The translations under genes were made by a program, and so were the position numbers. Under the pieces are notes generated by a model that saw nothing but the letters and a program-made list of their open reading frames with translations, had not been told where the DNA came from and made no database searches. Of a DNA stretch of 64,000 bases, positions 44,516-54,038 are shown in pieces (position 1 is the first letter of the stretch; each line of letters begins with the position of its first letter). Source of the stretch: Sphingobacterium hungaricum (GTDB lineage Bacteria; Bacteroidota; Bacteroidia; Sphingobacteriales; Sphingobacteriaceae); assembly GCF_015210005.1 (NCBI RefSeq), contig NZ_MU158697.1, forward strand, positions 496,001 through 560,000, given 5' to 3'.

Positions 44516-45372
44516 TATTTTATATAATTTTTCCGAAATTCTTCGGGTGTAAAACCTGTTAATTTTTTAAAGAACTTGCTGAAATACGAGTTGTCATTAA
44601 AGTTCAGCTCATAAGCGATTTCACTGATCGTATATTCTTTAATCACCAGCATGCGTTTCGCTTCCAGCAAAATTCTGTTGCGGATAATCTCGCCGGCCGG
44701 CATGCCCAAATGCTCCTTTGTCAATGCATTTAAATGATTGGGCGTAATGTATAACAATTCCGCGTATTCCTTTGGCAGTTTCAACGATTTGTAGTTTAAT
44801 TCAATCAATGAATTAAAATTTTTTAAAATGGTATACCTATAACCCGAAGAAACCGAGTCGTCATTCGGAACGAATTGTTTGTTCAACAAAGAAAAAACGT
44901 AGAGCAAAGCTATTTTAGCAAAATCAGCATCGTCTTTGTTCAAAATGATTTGTTCGAGAATTGATTGAATCTGCGATCGGAATTGTTCTTTTACCGTGAA
45001 AACGGATTTACTGCTATCCCCCGAAAAGAAATTGAATTGTGTTAAATAATCTGGACGCAAAAGAAAAGTATCGAAAAGCTCTGCATTAAAATTAAAAATA
45101 TATCCTTGCATATCCGTTTCAAAATTCCAAGTATGGATCTGTCCAGGAATCATAAAATAAATTTGCCAAGACTCAATTTCGAAATGTTCGAAATCGATGC
45201 TGTGATTTCCCTGGCCTCCGGTAAACAGCACAAACTGGTAAAAATTATGCCGGTGAGGAAATACCAAATCGTTATTCCGAAGCAAGTAACTGTTCAATCC
45301 TTCCGCTAAAAAGACAGCTTTTTTATCCAAGGATAAAGAACAATAATCAACTATGGGAATTTTCGTATTCAT
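44515..45372 (-). CDS. AraC family regulator with cupin sensor
   Basis: A 285-residue regulator when started at the ATG at 45372; a TTG one codon earlier is possible. The N-terminal cupin-like domain (about 25-120) has FPHRHNFYQFVLFTGGQGNHSIDF and FMIPGQIHTWNF, typical of small-molecule sensors. The C-terminal HTH pair (about 190-283) has PKEYAELLYITPNHLNALTKEHLG and YTISEIAYELNFNDNSYFSKFFKKLTGFTPEEFR. The -7 element TATCTTTG (45385-45378) lies so close to the start that the mRNA is probably leaderless. It is coupled to the DUF983 gene; target genes are unknown. Confidence 0.87.
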   Translation of the reverse strand: MNTKIPIVDYCSLSLDKKAVFLAEGLNSYLLRNNDLVFPHRHNFYQFVLFTGGQGNHSIDFEHFEIESWQIYFMIPGQIHTWNFETDMQGYIFNFNAELFDTFLLRPDYLTQFNFFSGDSSKSVFTVKEQFRSQIQSILEQIILNKDDADFAKIALLYVFSLLNKQFVPNDDSVSSGYRYTILKNFNSLIELNYKSLKLPKEYAELLYITPNHLNALTKEHLGMPAGEIIRNRILLEAKRMLVIKEYTISEIAYELNFNDNSYFSKFFKKLTGFTPEEFRKNYIK

Positions 45373-45377
45373 CAATA

Positions 45378-45385
45378 CAAAGATA
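45378..45385 (-). promoter_or_regulatory. Candidate -7 element of the AraC-DUF983 operon
   Basis: TATCTTTG ends 5 bp before the ATG, implying a leaderless transcript. Confidence 0.4.
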
Positions 45386-45745
45386 ATTCATTCCTACCTC
45401 GTGCAGTGGTATTATTAAAATGATTAATGGTATTTTTTACTTATTCGAAACCAAAAAAGGCGAAATTTGTTCAGGAAATCCAAAAAACGATTTGACCGAA
45501 AGCACATGGCTAACAGTTGTTTACCCTATTTTTTTTGCATATAGTTTATTAACCAATATTTAGTTTATTGTCGAATTTATAAAAAATCAGCACATTTTTA
45601 GCCGAATTCCATTAATGTACATTCTTAAACTTAAGATATTTTCAATTTAGTTAACAACTAAAATTCGACTCAATATTTAAGTCGAACATTTATTCGTCAA
45701 ACTTGTTTTCATTGTGTACATTAAGCAATTATACGAGAAATAAAA
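45386..45745. other. Divergent spacer with two hairpins
   Basis: About 360 bp of AT-rich DNA with no supported gene. Two adjacent inverted repeats lie near its right end: TTTAGTT-aac-AACTAAA (45646-45662) and TTCGACT/AGTCGAA (45664-45670 with 45680-45686). They sit 60-100 bp before the gene at 45746 and could be operators or leader hairpins. Confidence 0.5.
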
Positions 45746-46294
45746 ATGTCATTACATCAAAATCCGGAATTAAAAAAAGCAGTTCTGAACTTAAGCCAAA
45801 AAGAAAAAGACAAATTACTTGTTCGTCTGATTGGAAAGGACAAGCTTTTATTAAAGCAATTGCATTTTCAGCTTTTAGAAGATGAATACGATTTAGAAAA
45901 TCGGGTCAAAGAACTCAAAGCGTATTTGGCAAAGGTGATCGATATCTCCAAAAAGACGATAAGCAACACGCCGACTTATGCTAATTTCAAAGAATTAAAT
46001 TATGTTTTGCGTCATGCGAGCGGCGTGATCAACGAACATGAGAAAGTAACCAAAGACAAGATTGGAGAGTTTGAAAGCCGTCTTTTGCTGATCAAAACGA
46101 GCATCAGTTTATTTCCGAAATTATTTCAGCCTGACAGTTCTCTTGCTGCTGAAAAATTGAAAATATACATGACGGGAAGGATTAAGAATTTGGTCATGAA
46201 ATTCGAAAAGCTACACGAGGATATACAATTTGATTATCAAGAAATTATGGATTACATTCTTGATTTTGCAGATCACAACAAATTGCGAAGTTAA
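45746..46294 (+). CDS. Hypothetical all-helical cytosolic protein
   Basis: A 182-residue protein without signal peptide or membrane segment. It is rich in Lys, Leu, Glu and Asp with heptad-like spacing (LSQKEKDKLLVRLIGKDKLLLKQLHFQLLEDEYDLENRVKEL split over residues 15-56), suggesting a helical bundle or coiled coil. I do not recognise the family. It starts with an ATG after two hairpins and converges on the TPR regulator with only 2 bp between stop codons. Confidence 0.65.
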   Translation: MSLHQNPELKKAVLNLSQKEKDKLLVRLIGKDKLLLKQLHFQLLEDEYDLENRVKELKAYLAKVIDISKKTISNTPTYANFKELNYVLRHASGVINEHEKVTKDKIGEFESRLLLIKTSISLFPKLFQPDSSLAAEKLKIYMTGRIKNLVMKFEKLHEDIQFDYQEIMDYILDFADHNKLRS

Positions 46295-46296
46295 AT

Positions 46297-48048
46297 TTAT
46301 ATTTTTCCTTCAGCTTCAGGATGAAAAGGCTCTACTACGGAATCCCATTTTTCGCCCATTTTTTTCTTCAGCCTTTGTCTGGATTTTTTAATCGCATCGG
46401 CGGTAATTCCCAATAAATTGGAAATTTCTTTCGACGACAAACCAAGCTTAGTTAAAATTATCATCCGCAAATTTGACTCCGTTAAATCGGGATAATTTTT
46501 CAGCAGCGAATGATAAAATGGCGCATATCCTTTTTCAAAAGCACGTTTAAAACTAATCCAGTTTTCATCCGTCATTAGATGCGAAGTCAGCAACGCATTC
46601 AATTCTCCTTTTTGTTCTTCTATATAAAATGAAGAAGACGATTTAATCTGTTCGATCGATTTATTCAGCTCATCGATCTGCGTATTTTTTTCGGATAAAT
46701 AAGTTTTATAAGAAAGAATCTTATCGCTTTTTTCAGCCAATTTAACATCCGATTTTATTTTATCAAGCTGGAACTGCAGGACTTTTTTCTCATAGCGGTG
46801 TTGCCTGATTTTCATTTTCCGTTTAAAATTCAAAACGGCATAAAGCACGATCAAAATCAACAAAATTACAACAATTGCATATGCTCTTTTCAATGCTTGC
46901 TCGCGATTGTATTTTTGATTCATGAGTTCCAACGAATGGTTGTATTTCTCTTTGTCTGCTAACCATTTTGTCTGTTGCAACACCTCATCCCCATCCAAAT
47001 GAATCAAACTATCATTCAACAAGCTTATTTTTCTTCGGGCATGCAATTCCTCTTCTGAAGATTGGGTTTTAATGGCAATCTGTAATTTAATTTCCTCTAT
47101 TTCTTTGACATACCGTACTAAATAATCTTTTGACTCGGCAAATTCTTCTGCTTTTAGAAGAACTTTTTTTGCGTCCGCCAATCTGTTTTTCTTTACAAGT
47201 AATCTCGCTTGAATAATCTGAGCAAACATTGTATTGTTGTCACTACTATACCTTTCTGAATAAGCCAAATCTTGCTCGACCAGTACCAAGGCTCGATCGA
47301 TTTCGCCCCTGCCCTCATGAACCAACGCTAAATTGCCCAACACTTTTCCTAACCTTAAGTAATCCTTGATTTCTACGGCAATCGCACGTGCTCGCTCAAA
47401 ATATTCGACGGCATGAACCGTGTCTTTATTTTCAAGATAATAAGCACCAATGTTATCATGAATTGCGGCAAGTTGGCTCGATTTGGGTTCAGCATACTTC
47501 TGCGCTATTTCTAAATAATTTATTGCTTCAGAATTATCGCCAATCGTTCCAAAGAAATAGCCCATTCGCTTGTACGCTTCGTCCTTAAAAACCATATTCT
47601 CTGGCGAAATTTGATTTAAAGCTTCTGCTGCTTCCAAAAACACGGGTAAAGCCAACGTAGTTTGCCGATAAGAATACAAATAATAGGCGTAGTTTATTAA
47701 TGTCCAAGCATGAATTTCCTTTAGCTTGTTTCTTTTAGCGAGGTCAATGGCCTGAAGGTAATGATCTGCACTTTGTCTATTCAGCCGATCGTAAAAACTA
47801 GAAAATCCATTTCCCAAAAGGGAATGATATGCAACCAATAAGGAAGGATCTTTATATTGCTTGGAATAGGAAATCAATGATTTCAGGTAATTTCTTAATG
47901 CTGTGGTATCCTTTTCAAAATTCTTTTCATTCTTTAAGGCAGTTTCAAAACGGACTTTTTGTTTTTCTGTTGGTTGCAAAAGCATACCTTGAGCAGAGAG
48001 TTCTGCGAAAGACAAAATAACTATGATGACTAGCAAAAAGAGTTTCAA
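46297..48048 (-). CDS. TPR-containing membrane regulator with C-terminal LuxR-like HTH
   Basis: A 583-residue regulator: signal peptide (1-19), TPR repeats (about 85-330, including YYLENKDTVHAVEYFERARAIA and GKVLGNLALVHEGRGEIDRAL), one membrane helix (AYAIVVILLILIVLYAVLNF, about 391-410), a coiled coil, and a C-terminal HTH (SNLRMIILTKLGLSSKEISNLLGITADAIKKSRQRLKKKM). It has the same architecture as the regulator at 26238. Sensed cue and targets unknown; the neighbours give no clear hint. Confidence 0.85.
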   Translation of the reverse strand: MKLFLLVIIVILSFAELSAQGMLLQPTEKQKVRFETALKNEKNFEKDTTALRNYLKSLISYSKQYKDPSLLVAYHSLLGNGFSSFYDRLNRQSADHYLQAIDLAKRNKLKEIHAWTLINYAYYLYSYRQTTLALPVFLEAAEALNQISPENMVFKDEAYKRMGYFFGTIGDNSEAINYLEIAQKYAEPKSSQLAAIHDNIGAYYLENKDTVHAVEYFERARAIAVEIKDYLRLGKVLGNLALVHEGRGEIDRALVLVEQDLAYSERYSSDNNTMFAQIIQARLLVKKNRLADAKKVLLKAEEFAESKDYLVRYVKEIEEIKLQIAIKTQSSEEELHARRKISLLNDSLIHLDGDEVLQQTKWLADKEKYNHSLELMNQKYNREQALKRAYAIVVILLILIVLYAVLNFKRKMKIRQHRYEKKVLQFQLDKIKSDVKLAEKSDKILSYKTYLSEKNTQIDELNKSIEQIKSSSSFYIEEQKGELNALLTSHLMTDENWISFKRAFEKGYAPFYHSLLKNYPDLTESNLRMIILTKLGLSSKEISNLLGITADAIKKSRQRLKKKMGEKWDSVVEPFHPEAEGKI

Positions 48049-48333
48049 TTTGATATTCGTTATAAGTAGAATAAGTTTACCGAGGCAAATAATTAAACAA
48101 AGATATTAATTGCTAGTCAAGAGACGTTCAAAAAGGAAAAAATTTTGATTAATTTTTACTCATTGGGTAGAAATACAGTAGAGAACTGGCTTTGCTTGCC
48201 AAAGATCAGTAATTGAGCTAAGGAAAATTATGATTAAACAGCACCCAGAATCAAAAAAGTTAATTGATTAGTATCCAAACTTGTCAATAGAATTATCTGA
48301 GATTTCATTAACTTTGCAGAAAGAAAATTCGGA
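48049..48333. other. Divergent spacer between the TPR regulator and mfd
   Basis: No gene is supported here. Each flank has a TAnnTTTG match: TATCTTTG on the minus strand (48098-48105) for the regulator and TAACTTTG on the plus strand (48309-48316) for mfd. Nothing else stands out. Confidence 0.45.
48309..48316 (+). promoter_or_regulatory. Candidate mfd -7 element
   Basis: TAACTTTG matches TAnnTTTG, 17 bp before the proposed TTG start of mfd. Confidence 0.4.
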
Positions 48334-51300
48334 TTGATTAGCATACAAGAAATACTAGAGAAATACAAACAAAGCAAAAACCTCACTGCGCTAGAAACAA
48401 CCCTAAACAATAAAAATCCTAAAATTCATTTAAAGGGACTTATTGGTTCTTCAGATGCACTGTTGACGGCTGCTTTGTATGAAAAGCAAGAAAGGCCTTA
48501 CATCATTGTGATGCCAACGCATGAAGATGCCTCTTATTTTCTAAGTGACTTGGAAAGTATTTTAGACAAGCAGATTTTATTTTTCCCTACATCGTATCGC
48601 AAAGCATTTGATTTTACACAGTTGGACAGCGCACATGTGCTGCAACGCGCAGAAACATTAAGCTCATTAAATCATACCTCTGAAATTCCAAAGATTGTCA
48701 TTACTTATCCAGAAGCCTTGGCTGAGAAAGTAATCAATCGGACAGACTTAGCTAATAACACATTAGAAATTACGGAGAGCACGAAATTAAGCATTGAGTT
48801 CATCAATGAATTTCTGTATGAATATGATTTTGATCGGGTGGATTTTGTCTATGAACCAGGACAGTTCGCTATCCGTGGCGGAATCGTTGATATTTTTTCG
48901 TTTTCAAATGATCTTCCCTACCGAATCGAATTTTTCGGAGACGATATAGAAAGTATTCGAACCTTTGAAATAGAAAGCCAGCTTTCGGTTAAGAAAATCC
49001 ATACCGTAACGATTGTTCCAAATGTTCAAGCAAAATTTTTAAGCAATAATCACATATCGTTGCTTGAATACAGCGATAAAAATGCGGTTATTTTTATTAA
49101 AGATGTGCAATTCACATTGGATATTGTCAATGAGGGCTATAAAAAATCAAGTACGTTTTGGAAAGCACTTTCTGAAAAAGAACTAAAGAACAATCCCGAA
49201 TGGATCGATCCGCGCTTTACATTTGTTGATGACAAAAATTTAAGCGCTATGCTTTTTGATTTTCCAGTTATCGAATTTGGAAAGCAATTTTTCTACAAAG
49301 CGGATCACGTTTTTACATTCGACACCCATCCGCAGCCTTCATTCAACAAAGATTTTAATTTACTGATCCACAATTTTAAAGAGAACGAAAAAAATCAGAT
49401 CCAAAATCTGATTTTCTCGGATTCTAATAAACAGATTGAACGGATTTATACCATTCTCGAAGATTTGGACAAGAGCGTCACCTTTACGCCGATTTATCGA
49501 GCGCTTCGCGAAGGGTTTAGAGATGATGCACTCAAATTAGCTTGTTACACCGACCATCAGATTTTCGACCGTTATTATAAATATAAACGCAAGAAAGGTT
49601 ACGAACGCTCTCAGGCGATCACTTTAAAAGAATTACGTGACCTAAAGCCTGGTGATTTTATAACCCATATCGATCATGGTGTTGGAAAATATGCCGGTTT
49701 GGAAAAGATTGAGGTGAATGGGAAAACGCAAGAAATGATTCGTCTGATTTATGCAGACAATGATTTGCTGTATGTCAATATCAATTCCTTGAACCGAATT
49801 TCCAAATATTCTGGCAAGGAAGGAACTGTTCCGAAAATGAATAAATTAGGAACAGATACTTGGGATAAGCTAAAGAAAACAACCAAAAAGAAAGTCAAAG
49901 ATATTGCTCGCGATCTAATCAAATTGTATGCGAAGCGCAAAGCGCAAACTGGAAATTCGTTTTCGCCAGACAGCTATTTGCAGACAGAACTTGAAGCTTC
50001 TTTTATTTATGAAGACACTCCAGATCAGGAAAAAGCAACGAATGATGTCAAGAAAGACATGGAATCGCCGCATCCGATGGATCGTTTGGTCTGCGGAGAT
50101 GTTGGTTTTGGAAAAACAGAAGTTGCCATTCGCGCAGCCTTCAAAGCAGTTGCTGACAGCAAGCAAGTTGCGGTTCTCGTGCCGACTACGATTTTGGCTT
50201 CACAACATTACCGCACCTTTAGCGAGCGCCTAAAAGGTTTGCCTGCCAACGTGGATTACATCAATCGATTTAAGAGCAGCAAGCAAATCAAAGAATCGTT
50301 AAAAAATCTCGCCGAAGGCAAAGTAGATATTATTATCGGAACCCACCGCTTGGTCAGCAAAGATGTGAAATTCAAGGATCTGGGATTGATGATTATTGAT
50401 GAGGAGCAAAAATTTGGCGTGACGGTCAAAGAGAAGCTGAAAGCCATGCGCGCAAACATCGACTCGCTAACATTAACGGCTACTCCGATTCCAAGAACGC
50501 TACATTTCTCGTTAATGGGCGCAAGAGATTTAAGTATTATTTCGACTCCTCCACCAAATCGCCAGCCTGTACAAACGGAGCTACATGTATTCAACGAAAC
50601 ACTGATTCAAGAGGCCGTAAGTTATGAACTCGACCGCGGAGGACAGGTTTTCTTTATCCATAACCGAATTGCCGATTTGGAGCAATTAGGCGCGATGATA
50701 CATAAATTAGTTCCGAATGCACGCGTAGGCGTTGCGCACGGACAACTGGAAGGTGATGACCTTGAAGATGTGATGCTCAAATTCATCAATCATGATTATG
50801 ACGTCTTGGTCGCTACGACTATTATCGAGGCAGGACTAGATATTCCTAACGCCAACACCATCATTATCAACCATGCGCATATGTTTGGTTTGAGCGATTT
50901 GCATCAAATGCGCGGACGTGTTGGGCGATCGAACAAAAAAGCGTTTTGTTATTTGTTGAGTCCGCCACTTTCTACATTGACGAACGAAGCCTACAAAAGA
51001 CTTTCGGCCATCGAAGAATTCTCAGAGCTTGGCGCAGGGTTTAATGTAGCTATGCGCGATTTGGATATTCGAGGTTCTGGAAATTTATTAGGTGCTGAGC
51101 AGTCCGGATTTATCGCAGAAATAGGTTTTGAAATGTACAATAAAATTCTCGACGAGGCGGTGCAAGAATTAAAAGACGATGAATTTGGAGAGCTGTTTGC
51201 AGATGATGAAAATCGAAAATACGTTTCATTTACGCAGATTGACACCGATTTAGAAGTGATGATTCCTGATGAATACGTCACCAATATTTCGGAGCGTTAC

Positions 51301-51672
51301 AATTTGTACAATGACATTGCGAAGCTTGAGAACGAATCGGATTTGGCACAATTTCAGCAATCATTGCAAGATCGATTTGGACCGATTCCAGCTCCGGTTT
51401 TTGAATTGTTTAACACCTTGAAGTTGCAGTGGTTTGGGAAAGAGATTGGTTTGGAAAAAATATCCTACAAAAACAAAACGCTGAAAGGCTATTTTGTGAA
51501 CAATCCCAAATCAAGCTATTACGAATCCGACCAGTTTGGAAAAGTGCTTGAATTCGTTGCTAAACATCCGTCCATTTCAAATATAAAAGAGGTAAAAGGA
51601 CAATTGCGCATTGCTTTAAGCAACGTAAATAGCATTACTTATGCACTGAATTTGTTGAAAGAAATGGTTTAA
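48334..51672 (+). CDS. mfd: Transcription-repair coupling factor Mfd
   Basis: Mfd removes RNA polymerase stalled at DNA lesions and recruits UvrA. The 1112-residue protein contains a UvrB-like N-terminal module (about 15-330, DSAHVLQRAETLSSL), the RNA-polymerase-interacting domain (PGDFITHIDHGVGKYAGLEKI), RecG-like helicase motifs (Walker A GDVGFGKTE, DEEQKFGV, TATPIPRTL, MRGRVGRSNKKAFCYL) and the C-terminal TRCF domain. No ATG is available in frame; the TTG at 48334 gives the expected start (ISIQEILEKYKQ), and the -7 candidate lies just upstream. An in-frame stop precedes at 48298-48300. Confidence 0.95.
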   Translation: MISIQEILEKYKQSKNLTALETTLNNKNPKIHLKGLIGSSDALLTAALYEKQERPYIIVMPTHEDASYFLSDLESILDKQILFFPTSYRKAFDFTQLDSAHVLQRAETLSSLNHTSEIPKIVITYPEALAEKVINRTDLANNTLEITESTKLSIEFINEFLYEYDFDRVDFVYEPGQFAIRGGIVDIFSFSNDLPYRIEFFGDDIESIRTFEIESQLSVKKIHTVTIVPNVQAKFLSNNHISLLEYSDKNAVIFIKDVQFTLDIVNEGYKKSSTFWKALSEKELKNNPEWIDPRFTFVDDKNLSAMLFDFPVIEFGKQFFYKADHVFTFDTHPQPSFNKDFNLLIHNFKENEKNQIQNLIFSDSNKQIERIYTILEDLDKSVTFTPIYRALREGFRDDALKLACYTDHQIFDRYYKYKRKKGYERSQAITLKELRDLKPGDFITHIDHGVGKYAGLEKIEVNGKTQEMIRLIYADNDLLYVNINSLNRISKYSGKEGTVPKMNKLGTDTWDKLKKTTKKKVKDIARDLIKLYAKRKAQTGNSFSPDSYLQTELEASFIYEDTPDQEKATNDVKKDMESPHPMDRLVCGDVGFGKTEVAIRAAFKAVADSKQVAVLVPTTILASQHYRTFSERLKGLPANVDYINRFKSSKQIKESLKNLAEGKVDIIIGTHRLVSKDVKFKDLGLMIIDEEQKFGVTVKEKLKAMRANIDSLTLTATPIPRTLHFSLMGARDLSIISTPPPNRQPVQTELHVFNETLIQEAVSYELDRGGQVFFIHNRIADLEQLGAMIHKLVPNARVGVAHGQLEGDDLEDVMLKFINHDYDVLVATTIIEAGLDIPNANTIIINHAHMFGLSDLHQMRGRVGRSNKKAFCYLLSPPLSTLTNEAYKRLSAIEEFSELGAGFNVAMRDLDIRGSGNLLGAEQSGFIAEIGFEMYNKILDEAVQELKDDEFGELFADDENRKYVSFTQIDTDLEVMIPDEYVTNISERYNLYNDIAKLENESDLAQFQQSLQDRFGPIPAPVFELFNTLKLQWFGKEIGLEKISYKNKTLKGYFVNNPKSSYYESDQFGKVLEFVAKHPSISNIKEVKGQLRIALSNVNSITYALNLLKEMV

Positions 51673-51686
51673 CGGTTGGATTTTTC

Positions 51687-51723
51687 AAAGGGATATTTTC
51701 AAAATCATGAATGTATCCCCTTT
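51687..51723. terminator. Probable terminator between convergent genes
   Basis: AAAGGGATA (51687-51695) pairs with TATCCCCTTT (51714-51723) with one bulged C. Confidence 0.5.
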
Positions 51724-51728
51724 ATAAT

Positions 51729-52583
51729 TTATTTTACTGCGTCGCAGACACCCTGAAAATAACCTTTTGACTCGGCTATTCCAGCCAATGGGTCTTTCAT
51801 ATCTTTTTCAAATTCCAAACTGCATTTCCCTGCATAACCTACTGACCGTAAAGTTTTAACAAATTTCGGAACATCGATAATTCCCCTGCCCAATTCGCAA
51901 GTCGATCCCTTTTCGGTCGCTTCGGTGACGTTCTTCAAATGGATATCGAAAATTCTTTTGTGGTAAGATTTTAAATCAGCGGAAGGTTCTCGCCCGTCGC
52001 GCATGTTGTGCCCCATATCAAAACAAATCCCCATTTTTGGAGAAAGATGGTTTATCAGATCATAAATGGACTTTGCATTTGGATATAATTTATCTTCCGG
52101 ACCGTGGTTGTGCAAAGCATATCGAATGTTGTATTCTTCTGTTTTTTTAGAAATGTATTCCAAATCTTCTTTATTAGGAATTCCAACAATTAAATCCACA
52201 CCCACAAGCTTTGCATAATCAAATGCATTATCAATTTCTGTCTTGCTTTTGGTCATGTAAATAGGACCCACGGCATAGCCCGTCACATTTGCGCCAGACA
52301 ACTTCTGATGAAATGCTGCAACTTGTTCTGCAGTTGAATTTAGTGGCAAATGGAAATCTTTTATGCATAAGTAGCGGATATCCATTCTTTTCATCATTTT
52401 CAAAGAATCGTCGAGATTAAAGTTCACAAAACTGTATCCAGCCATCCCAAGTTTGAATGCATCTTTTTCTGAATTAAATGAATCTTTTTGTATAAACGAC
52501 TCCGCACTCGCTTTTGTAAACAGAATTGAAGATAATGAAGACAATGCGCCGAGGCGGATAAAATTTCTGCGAGAGAATTCCAT
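51729..52583 (-). CDS. Exported sugar phosphate isomerase/epimerase-like TIM barrel
   Basis: A 284-residue xylose-isomerase-like TIM-barrel protein. The N-terminus MEFSRRNFIRLGALSSLSSILF is a twin-arginine (Tat) signal (SRRNFIRLG), so it is probably exported folded. Barrel motifs: YALHNHGPED, GICFDMGHNMRDGREP, IFDIHLKNV and CSLEFEKDM, the metal-ligand positions (His, Asp, Glu) of this superfamily. Similar exported proteins act on sugars or sugar acids, but no neighbour names the substrate. It is convergent with mfd. Confidence 0.82.
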   Translation of the reverse strand: MEFSRRNFIRLGALSSLSSILFTKASAESFIQKDSFNSEKDAFKLGMAGYSFVNFNLDDSLKMMKRMDIRYLCIKDFHLPLNSTAEQVAAFHQKLSGANVTGYAVGPIYMTKSKTEIDNAFDYAKLVGVDLIVGIPNKEDLEYISKKTEEYNIRYALHNHGPEDKLYPNAKSIYDLINHLSPKMGICFDMGHNMRDGREPSADLKSYHKRIFDIHLKNVTEATEKGSTCELGRGIIDVPKFVKTLRSVGYAGKCSLEFEKDMKDPLAGIAESKGYFQGVCDAVK

Positions 52584-52737
52584 GATTTGATTAAATTTAG
52601 TAAAAAGTTTATTATTGTAGTCAATAATCTTGTCATTACTAAGGTATTGAAATTTTATTAGCCAAAAAACTATCCGTTCACAAATTATAAAGGCTCATCA
52701 ATCAATAAAAAATCTACCAAATTGATAGATTATTTAT

Positions 52738-52745
52738 TACATTTG
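52738..52745 (+). promoter_or_regulatory. Candidate -7 element of the transsulfuration gene
   Basis: TACATTTG matches TAnnTTTG, 17 bp before the ATG. Confidence 0.4.
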
Positions 52746-52762
52746 AAAATCAATCTAAAAAC

Positions 52763-53941
52763 ATGGCGAAAGTAGAAACGAACTTGATACACCAAGGCAA
52801 GGAATTTAATGAAACAAAATCTGTAGTTACTCCAATTTTTCAAACCGCGACTTATTTTGCATCGGATGATTTGGACGAATACATCAAAGCGGCGACAGAA
52901 ACTAAATTTCCTGAATTTTACCATCGTCATGGAAACCCGACAAACAGCCAAGTCGCTAGCGTAGTTGCTGATTTAGAAAAGACGGAAGATGCACTTGTTT
53001 TGGCAACGGGTATGGCAGCTATCAGTGCAGCGATTTTATCCGTTGTGAAAGCTGGCGACCATATTGTTGCGCAGCATGCCCATTATTCAGGAGCAAAATT
53101 GTTTTTCAATGAATTTCTGATTAATTACGGCATCACTATTTCATTTGTCGATCAGGTTGATAACGAAAGTTTTGAAAAAGCAATTCAGAAGAACACGAAA
53201 CTGATTTATATAGAAACTCCCTCAAATCCGAATCTGGAATTGACGGACCTCGAATTTATCGGAAAACTCGGGAAAGAGAAGGCTATAATCACGATGGTCG
53301 ATAACACCTTTGCTTCTCCGATTAATCAAAATCCCGCTGATTTTGGAATTGATGTAATCGTTCACAGCGCGACAAAATATTTAGGAGGCCATTCTGACCT
53401 GACTGCCGGAATTGTTTGCGGAACAAAGGATTTTATCCACAAAGTATGGCGCAAATCTTTGGTGTTGGGCGCTTCATTAAGCCCTTTTGATTCGTGGCTA
53501 TTGTTGCGCGGCCTACGCACTTTATCGCTAAGAGTTCGTCAGATTAATGAGAATGCTTTGCAATTTGCCACTTGGCTAGAACAACAAGCCTTTGTCAAAT
53601 CTGTTATTTACGTCGGACTTCCATCCCATCCCCAGCATTCTTTGGCGCAAAAACAGATGAAAGGATTCACAGGAATGATCTGCATAGAGTTGGCCGGTTC
53701 AGAAAACGAAGGATTTGAAAAGGCACAATCCATTTTGAAGAATCTAAAAATATTTGCGAACGCAGCTAGTTTGGGCGGTGTAGAATCTTTGATCGTTCAT
53801 CCAGCGAGCATGTGGGGTTCCCATCATTCTGCGCAGCAGAAACAAATTTCCGGAATTACCAAAGGCATGTTGCGGATTTCCATTGGAATCGAACACATCG
53901 ATGATCTAATAGGTGATTTTGAGCAGGCAGTTTCGAGTTAA
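52763..53941 (+). CDS. PLP-dependent transsulfuration enzyme (cystathionine gamma-synthase/lyase family)
   Basis: A 392-residue Cys/Met metabolism PLP enzyme. Landmarks: TPIFQTATYF, phosphate-binding YHRHGNPT (Tyr53, Arg55), Tyr108 in HAHYSG, ETPSNPNLELTDL, MVDNTFASP and PLP-lysine Lys205 in HSATKYLGGHSD. The C-terminal SLGGVESLIVHPASMWGSHHS is also typical. There is no cysteine after Tyr108 as in methionine gamma-lyases, so a cystathionine synthase/lyase or O-acetylhomoserine-type reaction is more likely; which one cannot be settled by eye. It appears monocistronic. Confidence 0.88.
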   Translation: MAKVETNLIHQGKEFNETKSVVTPIFQTATYFASDDLDEYIKAATETKFPEFYHRHGNPTNSQVASVVADLEKTEDALVLATGMAAISAAILSVVKAGDHIVAQHAHYSGAKLFFNEFLINYGITISFVDQVDNESFEKAIQKNTKLIYIETPSNPNLELTDLEFIGKLGKEKAIITMVDNTFASPINQNPADFGIDVIVHSATKYLGGHSDLTAGIVCGTKDFIHKVWRKSLVLGASLSPFDSWLLLRGLRTLSLRVRQINENALQFATWLEQQAFVKSVIYVGLPSHPQHSLAQKQMKGFTGMICIELAGSENEGFEKAQSILKNLKIFANAASLGGVESLIVHPASMWGSHHSAQQKQISGITKGMLRISIGIEHIDDLIGDFEQAVSS

Positions 53942-53955
53942 TTCAAAAGTAAAAA
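53940..53955. repeat. Third copy of the A-rich post-stop repeat
   Basis: AATTCAAAAGTAAAAA begins inside the stop codon of the transsulfuration gene, as the copies at 1841 begin beside the ALDH stop. The following 80 bp are degenerate TCTCAAAYCTA-like text without a gene. Confidence 0.65.
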
Positions 53956-54038
53956 TTCAAAAAGCATGGTGGCTTAGTATTTTAATAATCCTAAAGTCTA
54001 GCCTCTCAAATCTAATTCTATAGTCTCAAACCTATCCT

